The notes beneath the pieces were generated by a model. The model was not told where the DNA came from. It did no database searches and saw nothing but the letters and a program-made list of their open reading frames with translations. Source: Athripsodes cinereus (lineage: Eukaryota; Arthropoda; Insecta; Trichoptera; Leptoceridae). From it: 64,000 nt of DNA. Positions 32,855 through 43,914 of the stretch are shown here, piece by piece. Position 1 is the stretch's first letter; each line of letters opens with the position of its first letter. The stretch lies in contig OX388313.1 of assembly GCA_947579605.1 (NCBI GenBank), forward strand, positions 1,054,001-1,118,000, in the 5' to 3' direction. The position numbers and the translations under genes were made by a program.

Positions 32855-33160
32855 ATAATAATTATGATTTATCTTCAATGTATACCGTTTCAAGATGTTA
32901 ACGGGGCACCCGTGTATGGAAAGTGGAAGGACAAATCGTCCAGGACACTACAAACATAAACTTGAAACTAATGTACAGTTAAGATAAAATTAATAACATA
33001 AGGGTTAGTTAGAAGATATCGTAATCCAGAGATTAACTCGCTACCTGCGTATAACTGATTATTTTATTGAATTTAATGTTTCAGTGTTAACATTGTAAAA
33101 AAAAACATTACAAATAGTTTTGAAATACCTATATAAATACTGTTTTTGATTCACAAACGT
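32855..33160. other. No gene seen
   Basis: AT-rich sequence without recognisable signal. Confidence 0.35.
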
Positions 33161-33164
33161 GTAT

Positions 33165-33220
33165 ACCACAAACGCGCCTTGAGCTTTCACCAAAAATTGG
33201 CGTCATCAGGGCTGAGTAAA
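33165..33220 (-). ncRNA. Hammerhead-like motif, diverged
   Basis: The minus strand has CTGATGA (33209-33203), a GCCAA/TTGGT hairpin, and GAAA (33188-33185), then GCTC. GCC before the core can pair with GGC after TCAA. Helix III is lacking. A fourth hairpin sequence distinct from those at 14.2, 19.5 and 25.1 kb. Confidence 0.4.
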
Positions 33221-33239
33221 TAAAAACTCATTGTTTTAC

Positions 33240-34525
33240 AACTGATTTATGATACTCTTTAATGATAGATACATATTTATGATCTGTCTCTCTACCTATA
33301 ACTGCAGGATACCCCTTGATACTTGTAACGGTTCACAGTGAAAGATAATAATAATAAATGAAAAAAAAATGCTTCTAGATAGTATATCTACGAAATGGAT
33401 AAGTCTAAAGTAATCACATAATGACCTATTATTTAAATACTTTCATTTAAAAAAAAATTAACGTACCATAGGTGCTAATTGCAAAAGGATGTCAGAATTA
33501 AAAAGATAAGGAACATTTATTCATATGTATGTATGTATATAGATAAGCATTTATAAAGTGCGTACAATTTTCATAATTTAGATATGTTTATTAAAGCAAA
33601 AAAATGCTTTTGTCTTTCCCTCTAATCCCACATCCATTTTGGAGTAGTCAGAGAAATAATTGAATTGATTCTTATTAAAAAGGTACACCCTCTTTCTATC
33701 ACATCATTCACGTGATGATTCACAGATATTTCTCAAGACATATTCCTCCTAGGAAAAACTACCTTAACTATTTTCAGGAAACATTTTCAGACTTCATTCT
33801 AAAATTAAAAAAAAAACGGATCAAGCGACATCTGTCGTGTCAATCAGATTATGAAATCGTACAATATACACATGACCATACCATAAACATGACTGGCTTC
33901 TCATGAAAAACTATTAGGTATCAACATAAAAGTACTTCTATTAATCAACATTATAATATATTTCATAATGAGATTAGTGATGCATATTTCTTTCACAATC
34001 CGATCGCTAGATGGCATTAGAAAACAAAACAGATTTTTTTTAAATCCACCTTTTTAGGGTTGAATTTTTTTTATAATGTTCTGATAAAATTATGCACTTT
34101 TCATAATTTTCCCCATAAATCCCAATACATATATTCAAGACGAAAACAACAATTTAGTGTTAATAATTCGTGATATCGCGCCAGAACTTATTTTATGCAA
34201 GATGAATATTTTGGTTGACCGCTGTGACAATGCCAAGGTTGTTAATATTGTATTAGTAATAATTGTGTATTCGAAATGCGTAGAAAATATGGAAAAATAA
34301 ACTGATTCATTTAAGTGGCCATTGTATAGAACCACAAAAGGATATGACTAATAAACAGACATATCTACTTAGTGTAGTGAAATGATGTGTGTACCTATAG
34401 ATGTAAATTGTATTGAGTAAAGAAGGAATATTTTGTTTTAATTTAAACGGCAATACCCGTTTAAATTTTAATAAATATATAAATAATGTTCACATGTACA
34501 CAAATATATGAATAATCAAACGCTA
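33240..34525. other. No gene seen
   Basis: AT-rich. The 33712-33906 open frame has no recognised domain. Confidence 0.35.
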
Positions 34526-34529
34526 ACTC

Positions 34530-34572
34530 AAATTCCCCTTTCACGACACAAGCTTTTGCCTTACTGTGAAAA
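34530..34572 (+). mobile_element. SINE-C fragment
   Basis: TTCCCCTTTCACGACACAAG then CTTTTGCCTTACTGTGAAA matches the part of SINE-C just beyond the tRNA-like head, in plus orientation. Confidence 0.5.
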
Positions 34573-34574
34573 GT

Positions 34575-35130
34575 GTATATTTTTTATTTATTTTTTATTT
34601 TACATCAATATACGGCGTGAGCCTTTTACATGTTTACAAACATCAGAATAATAGACAACAAATACAAACATACACGATAATCAGAAATCACAAGTCAAAT
34701 ATAAAACAACAAGTTATATAAAGAGTAATTAATTAATATAAAGCCAAAAAAGCAGTAAAAAATAAAATAATGCGAAACAGAAGTAAATATAGAGTAATTA
34801 ATTAATATCAAGTCAAAAAATAAAATAATATAAAACAGAAGTCGATGGGAAACAATAGGTCTACGGCAAATAAATCATTTATGTCAATACAAACAAGTAT
34901 GAATATGTCAATGAGAAATTCAATAGAAAGTCAATAACAAAGTCAATTCAAATTCAAGAGGAAAGTCAATAAAATTAAGTAAAATAAAATTGTCAAAGTG
35001 TAAATACAATACATTGATTAATAAAAGATATAATGTGTAAAAAACACAATTTGAATTCGATTTATCCATGACAAATAAATATACAGAGAAGAAACGTCTT
35101 CCAATATAATGAGGTATGTGGGCAGATTTC
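34575..35130. other. No gene seen
   Basis: A/T-rich with related short segments such as GTAATTAATTAATAT near 34725 and 34795. GGCGTGAGCCTTTTACATG at 34614 resembles a segment near 55275 and may mark a LINE 3' UTR. Confidence 0.35.
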
Positions 35131-35136
35131 AAAAAA

Positions 35137-36291
35137 TTTGTCTGTGACGAAATGGAAACTCATTTTTTTTATATTTTTATTTAGTCTTCATTATACGCAA
35201 ATAAGTTAGAAAAAATACTAATTAAACTTAATCTGTATATTTTATTATGATATTGGCAGGATTTTTACAATTATGAGGAAATTTATTTTGAGAACTGTTG
35301 AAAATTGTTCCGTTTCGTCACAAAGTTAGAACACATATTAAAGATAAAGTACGCTTTCTATATCGAAACAATGAATGGAATGGGAATCATAATAATAAAA
35401 ACTTCATAGATTTTAGTTAGAAAATATCGGTTTTATTGAGGGAAATTTTGTTTTTCAACATTAATATTCAGTTTCGTCACTATTATGTCTTAAACACTAT
35501 CTAAAAGTATCTTTATTTCACACATTTGAGAAGAATTCATATAATTTTGACTTAATAAGAAATAATAAGTTTTATTAAAAGATAATGATGTATAAATAAT
35601 TTAGAGCTTTCCTAACATTTAAATAAGTAATCGTAAGAAATGAAGACAGTTGAAACTGGACGGTGACGCTTGTGGAAATCCGCGTGATTATTAGGAACAA
35701 CTAAAGCGGGTTACACACTATGTTGTACACTTAAAACTAATAAATTCAAATTCTTTTCAGCCTGTCTAACTGTTTAAGTCTCTGTAATTCGTGCTTTTCT
35801 GGATTGTCTTTTTTCAGTTTCTCCCTGTATCTTTTGGCACGTTCGGCTGCCGTGAGAGCCATAACTGCAAAGAAACACTACTATTTAGAAAACAAACACC
35901 TCTTGCAACAAAACTTCTATCATCCTGAACGATAAAAATGTCCACATATGTAAAGTCTTTTACAACTTTTTTTAAACAACATTTATAGGTTTTTTTTTTT
36001 TTTTTAATATTTTTTACTGTCACTTCGTGATAGAACTCCATAATCAATAAAGAATTATATTATTTAAATAATAGAACTTAATACTATATATTTTTATCAT
36101 AATTCTTTATTGAACATTTTTAGTGTTTTTTTTTTAATTCTGTTGAATGACAAGGAATGAATTTAGTTTTAAGTTTTCTAATATATTGCCCTTTAAATAC
36201 TTTCATCAATTTTTGGGTATAAAATTAATTAATCACACTAAACTATTCAACTTAATCTGTGTAAGTTTAGCTTAATAATTCCATTTCGTCA
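35137..36291. promoter_or_regulatory. Four copies of a TTCMRTTTCGTCAC motif
   Basis: TTCCATTTCGTCAC (minus, 35150-35137), TTCCGTTTCGTCAC (about 35308), TTCAGTTTCGTCAC (about 35468) and TTCCATTTCGTCAC (about 36279). They surround the small gene at 35746-36600. Their nature (binding site, element piece) is unknown. Confidence 0.4.
35746..35862 (-). CDS. 38-residue basic peptide, ERAKRYREKLK family
   Basis: On the minus strand an acceptor (TTTCTTTGCAG) is followed two bases later by ATG and 38 codons starting MALTAAERAKRYREKLKKDN and ending KRI before TGA. The AER.KRYREKLK...PEKH motif is one I associate with the N-termini of many insect and other animal proteins, some transposon-linked, where it continues for much longer. 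It is predicted to be helical and highly charged. Here the frame ends early, so this may be a truncated copy, a small-peptide gene or a first coding exon with an early stop. A leader exon lies at about 36418-36600. No AATAAA is seen close to the stop. Confidence 0.5.
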   Translation of the reverse strand: MALTAAERAKRYREKLKKDNPEKHELQRLKQLDRLKRI

Positions 36292-36417
36292 CGAATATGT
36301 TCCGCTAAAATATATCACGGGATGCCTACGTGACGCAATGGATGTGACTATTCACTGTCTCGATATAATAAAAACATTAATTAAAGCATTTAAAACAAAA
36401 AAACTGAAGAAACTAAC

Positions 36418-36600
36418 CTTTACTTGCGTTATTTAATAGTTTATTTATAAATCTGAAATATCAAAACAGTAAAACAAACTCTTCTTACCTCAAAATATGC
36501 TGTGACTATATAGGAACAAAAATTTTAACCAACAATGCTGACAACTCTTTTGTCACGATTTTCTGTTGAACTGAATGAATAAACAACAAAATAGCGACGG
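36418..36600 (-). other. Putative 5' leader of the small basic-peptide gene
   Basis: On the minus strand AGTAAAG/GTTAGT (donor, 36417-36412) and TTTTGAG/GTAAGA (donor, 36488-36483) are both plausible. An acceptor-like TTTGATATTTCAG lies between, but the 36-nt gap is too short for a normal intron, so only one donor is probably used. GTGACTATATAGGAA occurs at 36502-36516 and again at 36681-36695. Confidence 0.35.
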
Positions 36601-36699
36601 CCATAGACAAAAAATGTTTCCATACTAAAAAAAATAACTTTATATTCCTAGATTTTACTTTCGGAACCTGCACAATCTCCGTGACTATATAGGAATTTC

Positions 36700-37217
36700 C
36701 ACTACACTTGGTTTTTGTGGATGAGAAGAAAACAGTATATTTTATATTTTATCGTATAAATACTATAGATTTCTTGAATGACATGTATCAATTAATTTAA
36801 GCTCTTTTTTTTGGTGTATAATACGTTTCATAATTAGTAGAAATTATTTTACTATAATGTTTTGAAGTTTGCGAAGTGTGTGTGGACAGAGACATTTTAG
36901 GGTTCAGTTTGCTCTTATTTTAGTTGGATTTTATAGATTATGATAGATTTGGATGATATTTTTAATATAATAAATAGTTTAAGTACTGTTTTCCATGTAA
37001 TGAGGCCACAAAGTGCGAAAAAGTTAAAATTCATGAATATTATGGTAATGTACATTATTGGACAGTGCAATTTACCTAGGGACAATTTTTTTGAAATCCG
37101 CTCATGTATCATTCTATCCAACGATCCAATGTGCCCAATGTCAGTTTATAATTGAGAAAAATAATTGATCACGTCAGTTTTAAATTTGCGAAAACTGTCG
37201 GCAACGAGTAGGTGTAT
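36700..37217. other. No gene seen
   Basis: AT-rich. Overlapping open frames at 36915-37155 on both strands have no recognised motif. Confidence 0.35.
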
Positions 37218-37425
37218 AAGCCTTCAACGCTCCTTTTGGAAGCACAGGGTAGAAACCATCAGCCTTTCCATTCAGAGCGTATCTTCACCAATTGAGTCAC
37301 CTCTTTCCACGACATTCCAAGCGCTCTGGTGTCGTTGTCATAGAAACGATGTATTGTGAAAGAGGGACACCCGGGCCGTCGGAACCCATGTAGCCGAAAG
37401 AACAGTGCTCTTTTCGATGATCGGT
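37218..37425 (-). pseudogene. LINE-B fragment
   Basis: The minus strand encodes HCSFGYMGSDGPGVPLSQYI and other pieces of the LINE-B C-terminus. Compare FRRPGRPSFTIHRSYDND in the 61.5-kb copy. Frame broken; directly followed by SINE-B. Confidence 0.65.
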
Positions 37426-37665
37426 GTGGCACAAACGTAAAACTCTCTTGCATTTGAGTTTCGGAGTCTTGGGTTCGATACCCAGCCAGGGCAAAATGAA
37501 GATTAGTCTTTTTCTAACTGTCCTAGATCTGGGTGTTACATGTGTGTGATTAATGCATTGTATCGTCGCGTTAGTACCCATAGTACAAAATTCATATATT
37601 AATTTGAGATTAACTCGATTTGTGTGAATTGTCATACCCATATTATGTTATGTTATGTTTTGCTC
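37426..37665 (+). mobile_element. SINE-B, tRNA-derived
   Basis: TGGGTTCGATACCCAGCCAG is a strong B box. Then TGTCCTAGATCTGGGTGTTA, ATCGTCGCGTTAGTACCC, TCGATTTGTGTGAATTGTC and the (ATGTT)n tail. Better copy at 51434-51672. Confidence 0.8.
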
Positions 37666-37669
37666 TATT

Positions 37670-38214
37670 ATCGTGCGTACGATAAAATATTCAATACAAT
37701 TTCCTACATGTATGTACGTACATTAGTAATCAATTGGCATTATGTAAGCTTAATGAAGGAAAAACTAATAGTCTGTTTATAGTGTTTATACCATAATAGA
37801 CATAATATTAAGAGACAAACAGTTTATCTTGTGTTGCAATAGTATTTTGTTATGTCAATAAGATTGTATATTATTCTTTATGAGGTCTGAGCTGAGGCAC
37901 ATTATAGGGCAAACAGAAGGTACATATGTAGGTCATAGCATTACCCCAGGCGAGGTCGAAGAGGCGAACCATATTACGGAGTAGGTGCGAAACTAATCAG
38001 TACATCATAATATATTATAAATTGGTAGCCTTAGGTGGTCGGTATAGCCTGATGGTAGTCGGTAATCTTCAACTTACACTTTTATTCGAGATATTCAAAG
38101 TTTATTATTATAGCTTTAACATTTATAAACCACTGGTCAAAGCAACGCTGTAAATAAGAGCACAGTATCGTCCTCTGGAGCCATTTAGTGTTTCAGGTTG
38201 ACAATCAACGATAG
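37670..38214. other. No gene seen
   Basis: No coding signal. GGTCGGTATAGCCTGATGG near 38038 might be part of a small-RNA-derived repeat, but I cannot place it. Confidence 0.3.
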
Positions 38215-38315
38215 ATTGTGCCGTGTCCTAAATGGGGTAGGCAGAGAGAACGGAACGCCAAACATATCTATTTTAACACACTTCCTTCGCTTCCTTCACA
38301 TTCTCTTCCACAGCC
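38215..38315 (-). pseudogene. LINE-A subfamily 2, 3' end only
   Basis: GTGTCCTAAATGGGGTAGGC and GAGAGAACGGAACGCC match the tail region of 4674-5107. Confidence 0.7.
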
Positions 38316-38942
38316 TCGATCACGATCATAAATATGGTTGTTATTCGTGGACAAACATTTCAACAGATATCGAACATGGTGATTTGAAACAGGAATTGGT
38401 GGGATGTGTAAAGTGCGGTTAAACCAGCCTAATCCGATTCGTAAGCATTGGAACACCTTTCCTGTTTCCTACTAAAGGGAGTTTGCATGGTCTGTTGGTT
38501 GTGTGGATGAAATGTCTGTAAATAAAATATTCTAGTATCTTTCTATCTCACAATATTTATTTCATTACAGCTTCTGCTAAACGTGAAGCATGATAAAAAT
38601 AAGACATTGAACGCACGTGAAATAAAATAAAATAAAAATCACCAAAGAATGTATTATTATACATTCGGTAGACGGTGTGCTTTCTTCATGGAGTACCTAC
38701 GCAGAAAAATCGAACGTAATACGCTTCTGTGCTTAGGTACACACACACATTTCTCGTTCACACACATTTCTCGTTCACACACTTCCACCCGCAATTTGAT
38801 GGGATTTGCTAAGTCTGCATAAAAATAATAACAATGTAGGTACATACATATATTATTTACAATGCTACACACTGCACTAATTTTGTAAATAATGCAGATT
38901 CCTTACATTTTTTGTGTCGAAAGGTAGGCTTAAGAATTTACC

Positions 38943-39077
38943 GTAGAGTACCAAGCAAAGAATAGCTGTCCCACCCTTTTCCATACATTTTCGAGTGGCC
39001 TGTTATGAACAGGTGTTCGAAAAAATAAAGACATTTTACATCTTAAATTCAACGATGATATTTGTCACCATTTGTGA
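38943..39077 (+). mobile_element. SINE-A 5' half
   Basis: GTACCAAGCAAAGAATAG, TTTTCGAGTGGCCTG, CAGGTGTTCGAAAAAATAAA and TTACATCTTAAATTCAACGA. The 3' half with tail is missing. Confidence 0.65.
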
Positions 39078-39530
39078 TATTTTTCTAAAATTCTACACCC
39101 CCTTGGGTTACCACACCCAATTTAGCGCCCTGGGCAAATAATGCCCTGGCTATACCTATTCATAAGCCAGGACCTGTGTAAAGCATTACCCATTTTATTA
39201 CATTGACATTGCTCTATTAATCCATTTTAATTTGAAGGTAACGAATTAAACAGTAGATGTCATAGTGCTCTCTATATGGACAGATTCAGGTAGCAAGTGA
39301 TTAATAGACATGTTATAAATACTTGTACAAATGTTGGCAGGTAGATATATAGAAGGTATCTACATAGACATGAGGTCAACTCATATGACTGACCTCTCAT
39401 TTTCATTTCCAACACTATCTCGTGTGGGTTTGTTGGAAGAAATAACATAACTGAGATAAATTTGTCAGTCGTTTATTATTTACGGATTTTTTGCCGCGCT
39501 TTTAACTGTTAATTAACAGTATACAAATCT
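39078..39530. other. No gene seen
   Basis: Contains TTTAGCGCCCTGGGCAAATA near 39122, of a type often seen near DNA-transposon ends, but I could not find a partner. Confidence 0.3.
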
Positions 39531-39775
39531 ACTACTATACCATCACGGCATATCCCACAAATGGGGTAGCCAGCAGACCAGCTACATATAATAAACATGC
39601 AAGCTGTCCTCTTCGTGCCAAGATAAAATCAAGACATTCAGGATGGGTGGCAAACCTCATCGCTGAATTTAAGATGTACAATGTCTTAATTTTTTCGAAC
39701 ACCTGCCTTTTACAGGACACTCTAAAACTTACGGAGAAGAGTGGGAGACCAATTCTTTACCGGGTATGAAAATTC
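39531..39775 (-). mobile_element. SINE-A, near full length
   Basis: CTACTACTATACCATCACGG, then all SINE-A boxes to GACCAATTCTTTACCGGGT. The short tail has only two to three TAG units. Confidence 0.85.
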
Positions 39776-39779
39776 AGTA

Positions 39780-40775
39780 TGCAAATTTATTTTCACAAAT
39801 TGATAAAAAATATTTATACACACACCCTGTCTAAAGAATAACATGAACTGTGGCACATAATTATGTAGAGACTAAAGAGACTAGAAGAAAATAGGGAGGA
39901 ATGGAGAGTTGCAGACCAAACCAATGGATTGTAACTCGCTATAAATTATAACTAAATAATGATTAACAAAGATAGTTATTTTAACATATAGGTTAACAAC
40001 TTAAAGAATTTTACTCACAATATCTTAACTCAAATGTAACAACAACAAAACACACATAAGCCTACAAAAGTTCACCAAACAAAAATGTGTGTTGTTTACA
40101 TTCCGTAGAGTTTTAACATTATAATATAAAACATACCTCTAATACTTATCTCGCGACACCGACAACGCCTCCCACGAAACAAAATACACTAAAAAGTGAA
40201 GAAATTTAACAGAAACACTTCAAATAATACTCATATATGAATTGAAAAAAGCAATAAATATTTAACAGGTTAGATTGTGACAAAAATTATATAAAAATGA
40301 ACGATTTTATTGATGTAAACCGTAATTATTAGTCCACCGCGCGGTCGAAGCAAGACTGAGTGTATTACAAAGTAACGCGCACATTTTATGATTGTGCCGG
40401 CATAGTTAATCTATTTGATTATTGTTTATCATAGATACAAACCAAACTGCGCTAGTAAAGGTAAAATAATTGTCAAGGTGTTAAGTGGAGAATTATATAG
40501 GCTGTACATTTGTACACCACTGCAGTTTAGAATTGTAACAGTAATTGTATGATAGAGTAATGCTTCTGTGACGAAGTTTATATATTTTTTTTATTATTAT
40601 TCATAAGATCCCGTCCCTTGTGGGACGATTTGTGCCAAGTTCAATATTTTTTTAAGGTATCATATTATTTTAAGACACTAATCTTTATATTAATATAATT
40701 ATTTGGCGGATTTTAAAATTTTAACATATATGTACAGAAAGGGTATCAGTTTGCAATAGGCAAGACATGTTAATC
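39780..40775. other. No confident gene
   Basis: A minus-strand GTATTAGAG/GTATGT donor-like site near 40135 follows a GC-richer stretch (40141-40200), which might be a leader exon, but no coding exon supports it. Confidence 0.3.
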
Positions 40776-40779
40776 GGAT

Positions 40780-40990
40780 ATTGGACTTCAGTTATCTCGT
40801 AATACAAGTCGTATGAGTCTCTTATTAGGCAACCGAGGAAGGCATGGTCCTGGGATTCCACATCGAGCTCGCATTCGCAAAATGGAAACAAGACTTAGCT
40901 TATCCTGAAAAGATGACTGTCTAATTTGTGACGATTAAAGCGCATGCGAGTCGATGTAACAATCTCAGATCTGGAAAACTTGGAATTATG
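40780..40990 (-). pseudogene. LINE ORF2 RNase H / zinc-motif C-terminus
   Basis: The minus strand encodes RLRTRMRFNRHKLDSHLF, then FPFCECELDVESQDHAFLGC. This TRLR...L..HL....S..C.C...ES..H....C block ends Jockey/I/R1-type ORF2 proteins. One stop interrupts it. Confidence 0.65.
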
Positions 40991-41002
40991 GAACCATGGT
41001 TT

Positions 41003-41097
41003 CTGAAGGACAGCTTGCATGTTTCTTACATGCAGCTGGTCTGCTGGTTACCCCACTTGTGGGATTTGCCGTGATGGTATAGTAGTAGTAGTAGTAG
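41003..41097 (+). mobile_element. SINE-A 3' end with (TAG)n
   Basis: AAGGACAGCTTGCATGTTTC, CTGGTTACCCCACTTGTGGG, CCGTGATGGTATAGTAGTAG. 5'-truncated. Confidence 0.8.
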
Positions 41098-41309
41098 TTT
41101 CAGAATATTTTCTTTATGTGCATAGAAAATTATTATTCGGTCATTAATTCAGTACCTAAAATTCATATTTTTACCAGTCAATGACGTGAAGTGAACAATT
41201 TGAAGATAGGTTAATTAATTTATCGACATTGCAGAGAGACCCACCTCTCACCCGGATATATCAGGAGTAGTAATTAATTAATATTAATTTATCGACAATA
41301 TTATTGGAC

Positions 41310-41860
41310 AACATTAAAGGCTCTATTATGATAAAACCATAATAACAGATAGACAAATACATCATAATAGACCCGATTTAGTATTACATGATAAACGTAA
41401 TAAAATAACGTACCTAATAGACATCGCTGTTCATAAATATACAGAACTAGCAGGAGAAATAAAAAATATTTGGCATTCTAGATCCGTTTATATAATACCT
41501 TTAGTCATGTCAGCTACAGGGGTAACTCCGAAATCTTTAATAAATAATTTACAAAAATTAGATTTACCGGTTAATTTGTATATTAAAATTCAAAAATCTA
41601 TTATAATAAACACTTGTAATATTGTAAAAAAGTTTTTGAACACAGATATTTCAGGCACAATGCTGGTATTTTGATCCCGCGTTTTGAGCCTAATCCTTTG
41701 ATATCCTGTATATCTGGATAGGTGAATTTTTCCCGGCATTAGACTGTTAAGTTTTTGTGTGACCATGACTGATCATATATGGAGACTTATCTGGTTGTAT
41801 AATGCTGAGAAGTGTGGATGGCAATTCTGCCGCCGCGTAAAAAAAAAAAAAAAATATCGA
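41310..41860 (+). pseudogene. R4-like LINE copy with ~44-bp internal deletion
   Basis: Very close to 10580-11155. A deletion in the endonuclease region removes the codons just after the catalytic Asp (from AVPN to EKIR) and shifts the frame. It ends GCCGCCGCGTAAAAAAAAAA. Confidence 0.85.
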
Positions 41861-41929
41861 TTACGTGCCAAAGCACTTCTAGGAGACTGTAAAATTCATC
41901 AACTCCAGGACAAAAATAATTATTAGTAT

Positions 41930-42135
41930 AGGTACCACAAAGTGGGTTAGCCAGCAGATCAGTCACATGTAGCAAACTGTCCTCTATGTACCAAAAATTA
42001 AGAACTTCAGGATAGATGTCATCCCTGATAATTGAATTTAATATGTAAAATGTCTTTATTTTTTTGAACACCTGCTTTTTGCACAACACTCAAAAACTTA
42101 CTTAAAAAAGTGGGAGAACATTTCTTTGGCAGGTG
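41930..42135 (-). mobile_element. SINE-A copy, diverged
   Basis: ACCACAAAGTGGGTTAGCCA, GCAGATCAGTCACATGTAG, GAACTTCAGGATAGATG and the head-side AGTGGGAGAACATTTCTTTG. Confidence 0.7.
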
Positions 42136-42139
42136 TTTT

Positions 42140-42680
42140 ATAATAAATACCTAATCTATTGCTTGTTCAGTGCCCAATAAAAATGATAATATCGCGAAGA
42201 TCATATCATTTTTTAATAAAACACTTTTCTTGTTTAATTGAAACTATGATATCGCCTAAGCCCTAATTGGAAACGCTTAGGATAAGCAAAAGAGATAGGT
42301 ATTTAGAATTACTTAATCAAACTAAATAATAGGTACTACTTGTTTGCTTCTTGTATAGTTGTACTAAAATTTATAATTCCCCTAATACCAGTAGGTACTT
42401 AGGTAAACTTTCTTTACTGCTTGGGGAGTAGGTATAATTATGTGTATTTATTTATTTACCTATGACACAATTCAGATAGTACATATAAGTTGAAACAAAT
42501 TACAAGAAACAAAATATCAACAATGCATTACCCTGTTTAAAAGTGCGTACAATTTTCACAATTCGCAATATTTTAAACCCATAAGGTTGTCATCTATAAT
42601 AAGATTTTTTTTTAAATAAGTGTATGAATTTATTTTGTTATTTCATTTATATTTTACTTGAATAAATAAAAAATAAATAA
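42140..42680. other. No gene seen
   Basis: AT-rich, no recognised element. Confidence 0.35.
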
Positions 42681-42686
42681 ACTCAC

Positions 42687-42736
42687 CTGACCTAGTTCAC
42701 GTGGGTATTTACCCAACAATAGTTTGTTTGATTCAC
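42687..42736 (-). CDS. Candidate 50-nt coding exon
   Basis: On the minus strand ATCTATATTCAG precedes 50 nt encoding, after two bases, ESNKLLLGKYPRELGQ in phase, followed by a strong donor CAG/GTGAGT. Acceptor, donor and open phase agree, and the sequence is less AT-rich than its surroundings. No neighbouring exon was identified, and I do not recognise the protein. It lies downstream of the SOD-like gene's poly(A) site, so it belongs to a different gene. Confidence 0.4.
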
Positions 42737-42939
42737 CTGAATATAGATATGTATATGGATTACTAAATAAAAAAACATATTTTTTAAAATATGTTATTAT
42801 GTAGGTATCTATTTGTTTTATCAAATATCTACTAGTTTGATCAAATCTCCCTCCACACACCATCTTACCCTTATTATTACGAATATCAAACAAATTAACG
42901 AACCTAGTCGTGGAGAAGCTGGTAAATAATTGGTCTCCC

Positions 42940-43345
42940 ACTCTCTGGTCTCTCAAGTTTACGAGTGTCTGGTAAAAGGTGGGAAAAGGTCGGAAAAAAA
43001 TAAAGACATTTACACCTTTGCTGCCTTAATTGAGGCAACGAACATTCTGTGGGGATCTTTTGTGTGTTTGTTTGTTTATTTTTATTTTGTTGTTTTAAAT
43101 ATTGTGAATATTATGTAACTAAGTTGTATCTCTTTGCACATCGCATTGGCCAAAAGCTGTAATGATGTGCAAAGGAAATTTTAAGAGAATAATAATAATA
43201 ATCTTCAATTCAGTGGTGACCCATCCTAAATGTCTTATTGTTTTGTTGGCAGGTGGACGACAGCTTGCATGTTTATTACACTAGGTTGGTCTGCTGGCTA
43301 CCCCACTAGTGGAATATGCCAGGATGGCATAGTTAGTATATTTAG
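42940..43345 (+). mobile_element. SINE-A split by a ~180-bp insertion
   Basis: The 5' half is 42940-43019 (ATTGGTCTCCCACTCTCTGG). The 3' half is 43203-43345 (TTCAATTCAGTGGTGACCCA to GGATGGCATAG). The insert between them ends in CATTGGCCAAAAGCTGTAAT and (AAT)n, and a similar CCAAAAGTTGTAATGG stands at 57512, so the insert is itself a repeat. Confidence 0.65.
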
Positions 43346-43584
43346 TTATTCAAGAAGGCTAGAAAAATGTAAAATTATATAATTATATAGGTATTATACC
43401 ATTATTAGGCAAAATGACAACAATTTCATAGGTATAAAAACTTCTGTGACATGACAAAGTGACATAATTAAATATCTATCTCTCATAATTTTCAATAAGC
43501 TAATAACTATTTCATTGCAATGATATTCAATCAACAAGACATATTGTTTCATGATTTACTACACAGATGGCGCTAGTCCAGTAA

Positions 43585-43622
<38 letters not shown>
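43585..43622. repeat. (AAT)n microsatellite
   Basis: About twelve uninterrupted AAT units. Confidence 0.9.
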
Positions 43623-43623
<1 letters not shown>

Positions 43624-43703
43624 TAATTGTGTTAGATTCTTTTTTTTATCACTTCCACATTGAAATAATTTTCATGATAATACAGGTGACCAAAGGGGTA
43701 AAC

Positions 43704-43905
43704 CACGGGCGTAGCCAGGTTTTAATGTTGGGGGGGAAGGGTTCAAGAAAATAAAAATACTGAAAGTGAATGCAATAACCTTTACATTACCTATAGGTAT
43801 GAAATATGTACTTACCAAAAAAAAAATTATTATTGATGTTGATATCTTAACTTTTCGGAGGGGGGGGGGGGGGGGTTGAAAACCCTGCCCCTGGCTACGC
43901 CCGTG
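43704..43905. mobile_element. hAT-type MITE with perfect 8-bp duplication
   Basis: The termini CACGGGCGTAGCCAGG and CCTGGCTACGCCCGTG are exact 16-bp inverted repeats, flanked by GGGTAAAC on both sides (43696-43703, 43906-43913). The 202-bp interior contains G runs, including about 16 G near 43860. No ORF. Confidence 0.9.
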
Positions 43906-43914
43906 GGGTAAACA

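Noticed and set aside
36453..36488. 36-nt intron between two donor/acceptor-like sites in the small-peptide leader
   Set aside because: Both splice sites look fair, but 36 nt is too short for a usual insect intron; one site is probably not used.
40135..40210. Possible minus-strand leader exon with GTATGT donor
   Set aside because: Only a donor-like site and mild GC rise; no promoter, acceptor partner or coding exon could be linked.
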